DNA of 64,000 nucleotides from Forficula auricularia (Eukaryota; Arthropoda; Insecta; Dermaptera; Forficulidae), in assembly GCA_024734495.1 (NCBI GenBank), contig JALMQS010000720.1:186001-250000 (forward strand), written 5' to 3'. Positions 63,786 to 64,000 of this stretch are shown here, piece by piece. The notes beneath the pieces were generated by a model. It saw only the letters and a program-made list of their open reading frames with translations, was not told the DNA's origin and made no database searches. A program made the translations under genes and the position numbers. Numbering within the stretch: the first letter of the stretch is position 1; every line of letters begins with the position of its first letter.

Positions 63786-64000
63786 CATATATAAGAATTA
63801 TAGCTAAAGATTTAAAGTTAAATTCATTTATTAATATTATAGGTCTGGGTTGATTTTTGAAATAATTTCCATTTTTTTTCAAAAAAAGACACTCAAAAAG
63901 ATACTTAAATCTTTGCTTTCACTGTAAAATTAATGGGTCCCTCAGTGAAAACTTTTTTCAGTTTAGCAGGAATTTTCACTATTCCCTTTGAGTTGAAGGG

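Noticed and set aside
1..64000. CRISPR arrays, operons or bacterial defence systems
   Set aside because: Spliced metazoan genes throughout; tandem repeats present are minisatellites and foldback elements, not regularly spaced direct repeats.

Overview
This is a window of AT-rich animal nuclear DNA. Its three host genes are split by many GT-AG introns, and most of the rest is transposon-derived. The encoded proteins look arthropod-like: the proline dehydrogenase closely resembles insect and crustacean sluggish A. The very dense load of Tc1/mariner, hAT, Helitron, Penelope-like and non-LTR debris would fit a crustacean such as a parasitic copepod. The species assignment is inference only.

Layout. 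(1) 3-2584 (+): last three coding exons of strawberry notch (sno). Its last intron carries a hAT element with an exact 8-bp target duplication and a TA-flanked foldback element. (2) 2585-14210: no confident host exon. It holds several inverted-repeat elements, a non-LTR reverse transcriptase fragment (10.06-11.23 kb), a decayed mariner transposase (12.2-12.7 kb) and a palindromic repeat carrying a second mariner remnant (12.85-14.0 kb). (3) 14211-23054 (+): five exons of a SIRT4-type mitochondrial sirtuin. The catalytic core is complete, but the 5' exon with the start codon and mitochondrial presequence was not found. (4) 23055-28315: convergent intergenic DNA with a probable solo LTR and a short inverted-repeat element. 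(5) 28316-58594 (-): ten exons of proline dehydrogenase (slgA/PRODH), 517 residues up to the stop, still open at the 5' end. Its introns, one of 15 kb, are packed with nested elements. (6) 58595-64000: repeats, 5S- and tRNA-like fragments and a TA-flanked element; no host exon recognised.

Sirt4 and slgA converge tail to tail. Both products belong in mitochondria and, from family knowledge, act around glutamate and proline metabolism; nothing in the sequence shows co-regulation. sno encodes a nuclear helicase-family co-regulator and is unrelated in function.

The most interesting signals are: (a) at least four sequence families with hammerhead-ribozyme-like cores (CTGANGA, stem, GAAAC), mostly in inverted pairs, beside a Penelope-type GIY-YIG endonuclease fragment; (b) a 26-bp exact copy of Sirt4 exon sequence spliced into one copy of such a repeat; (c) an slgA intron whose 3' end reads TG instead of AG; (d) inverted-repeat elements bounded by TTAA, one split by a later retrotransposon; and (e) hAT elements whose target duplications centre on TCTAG.
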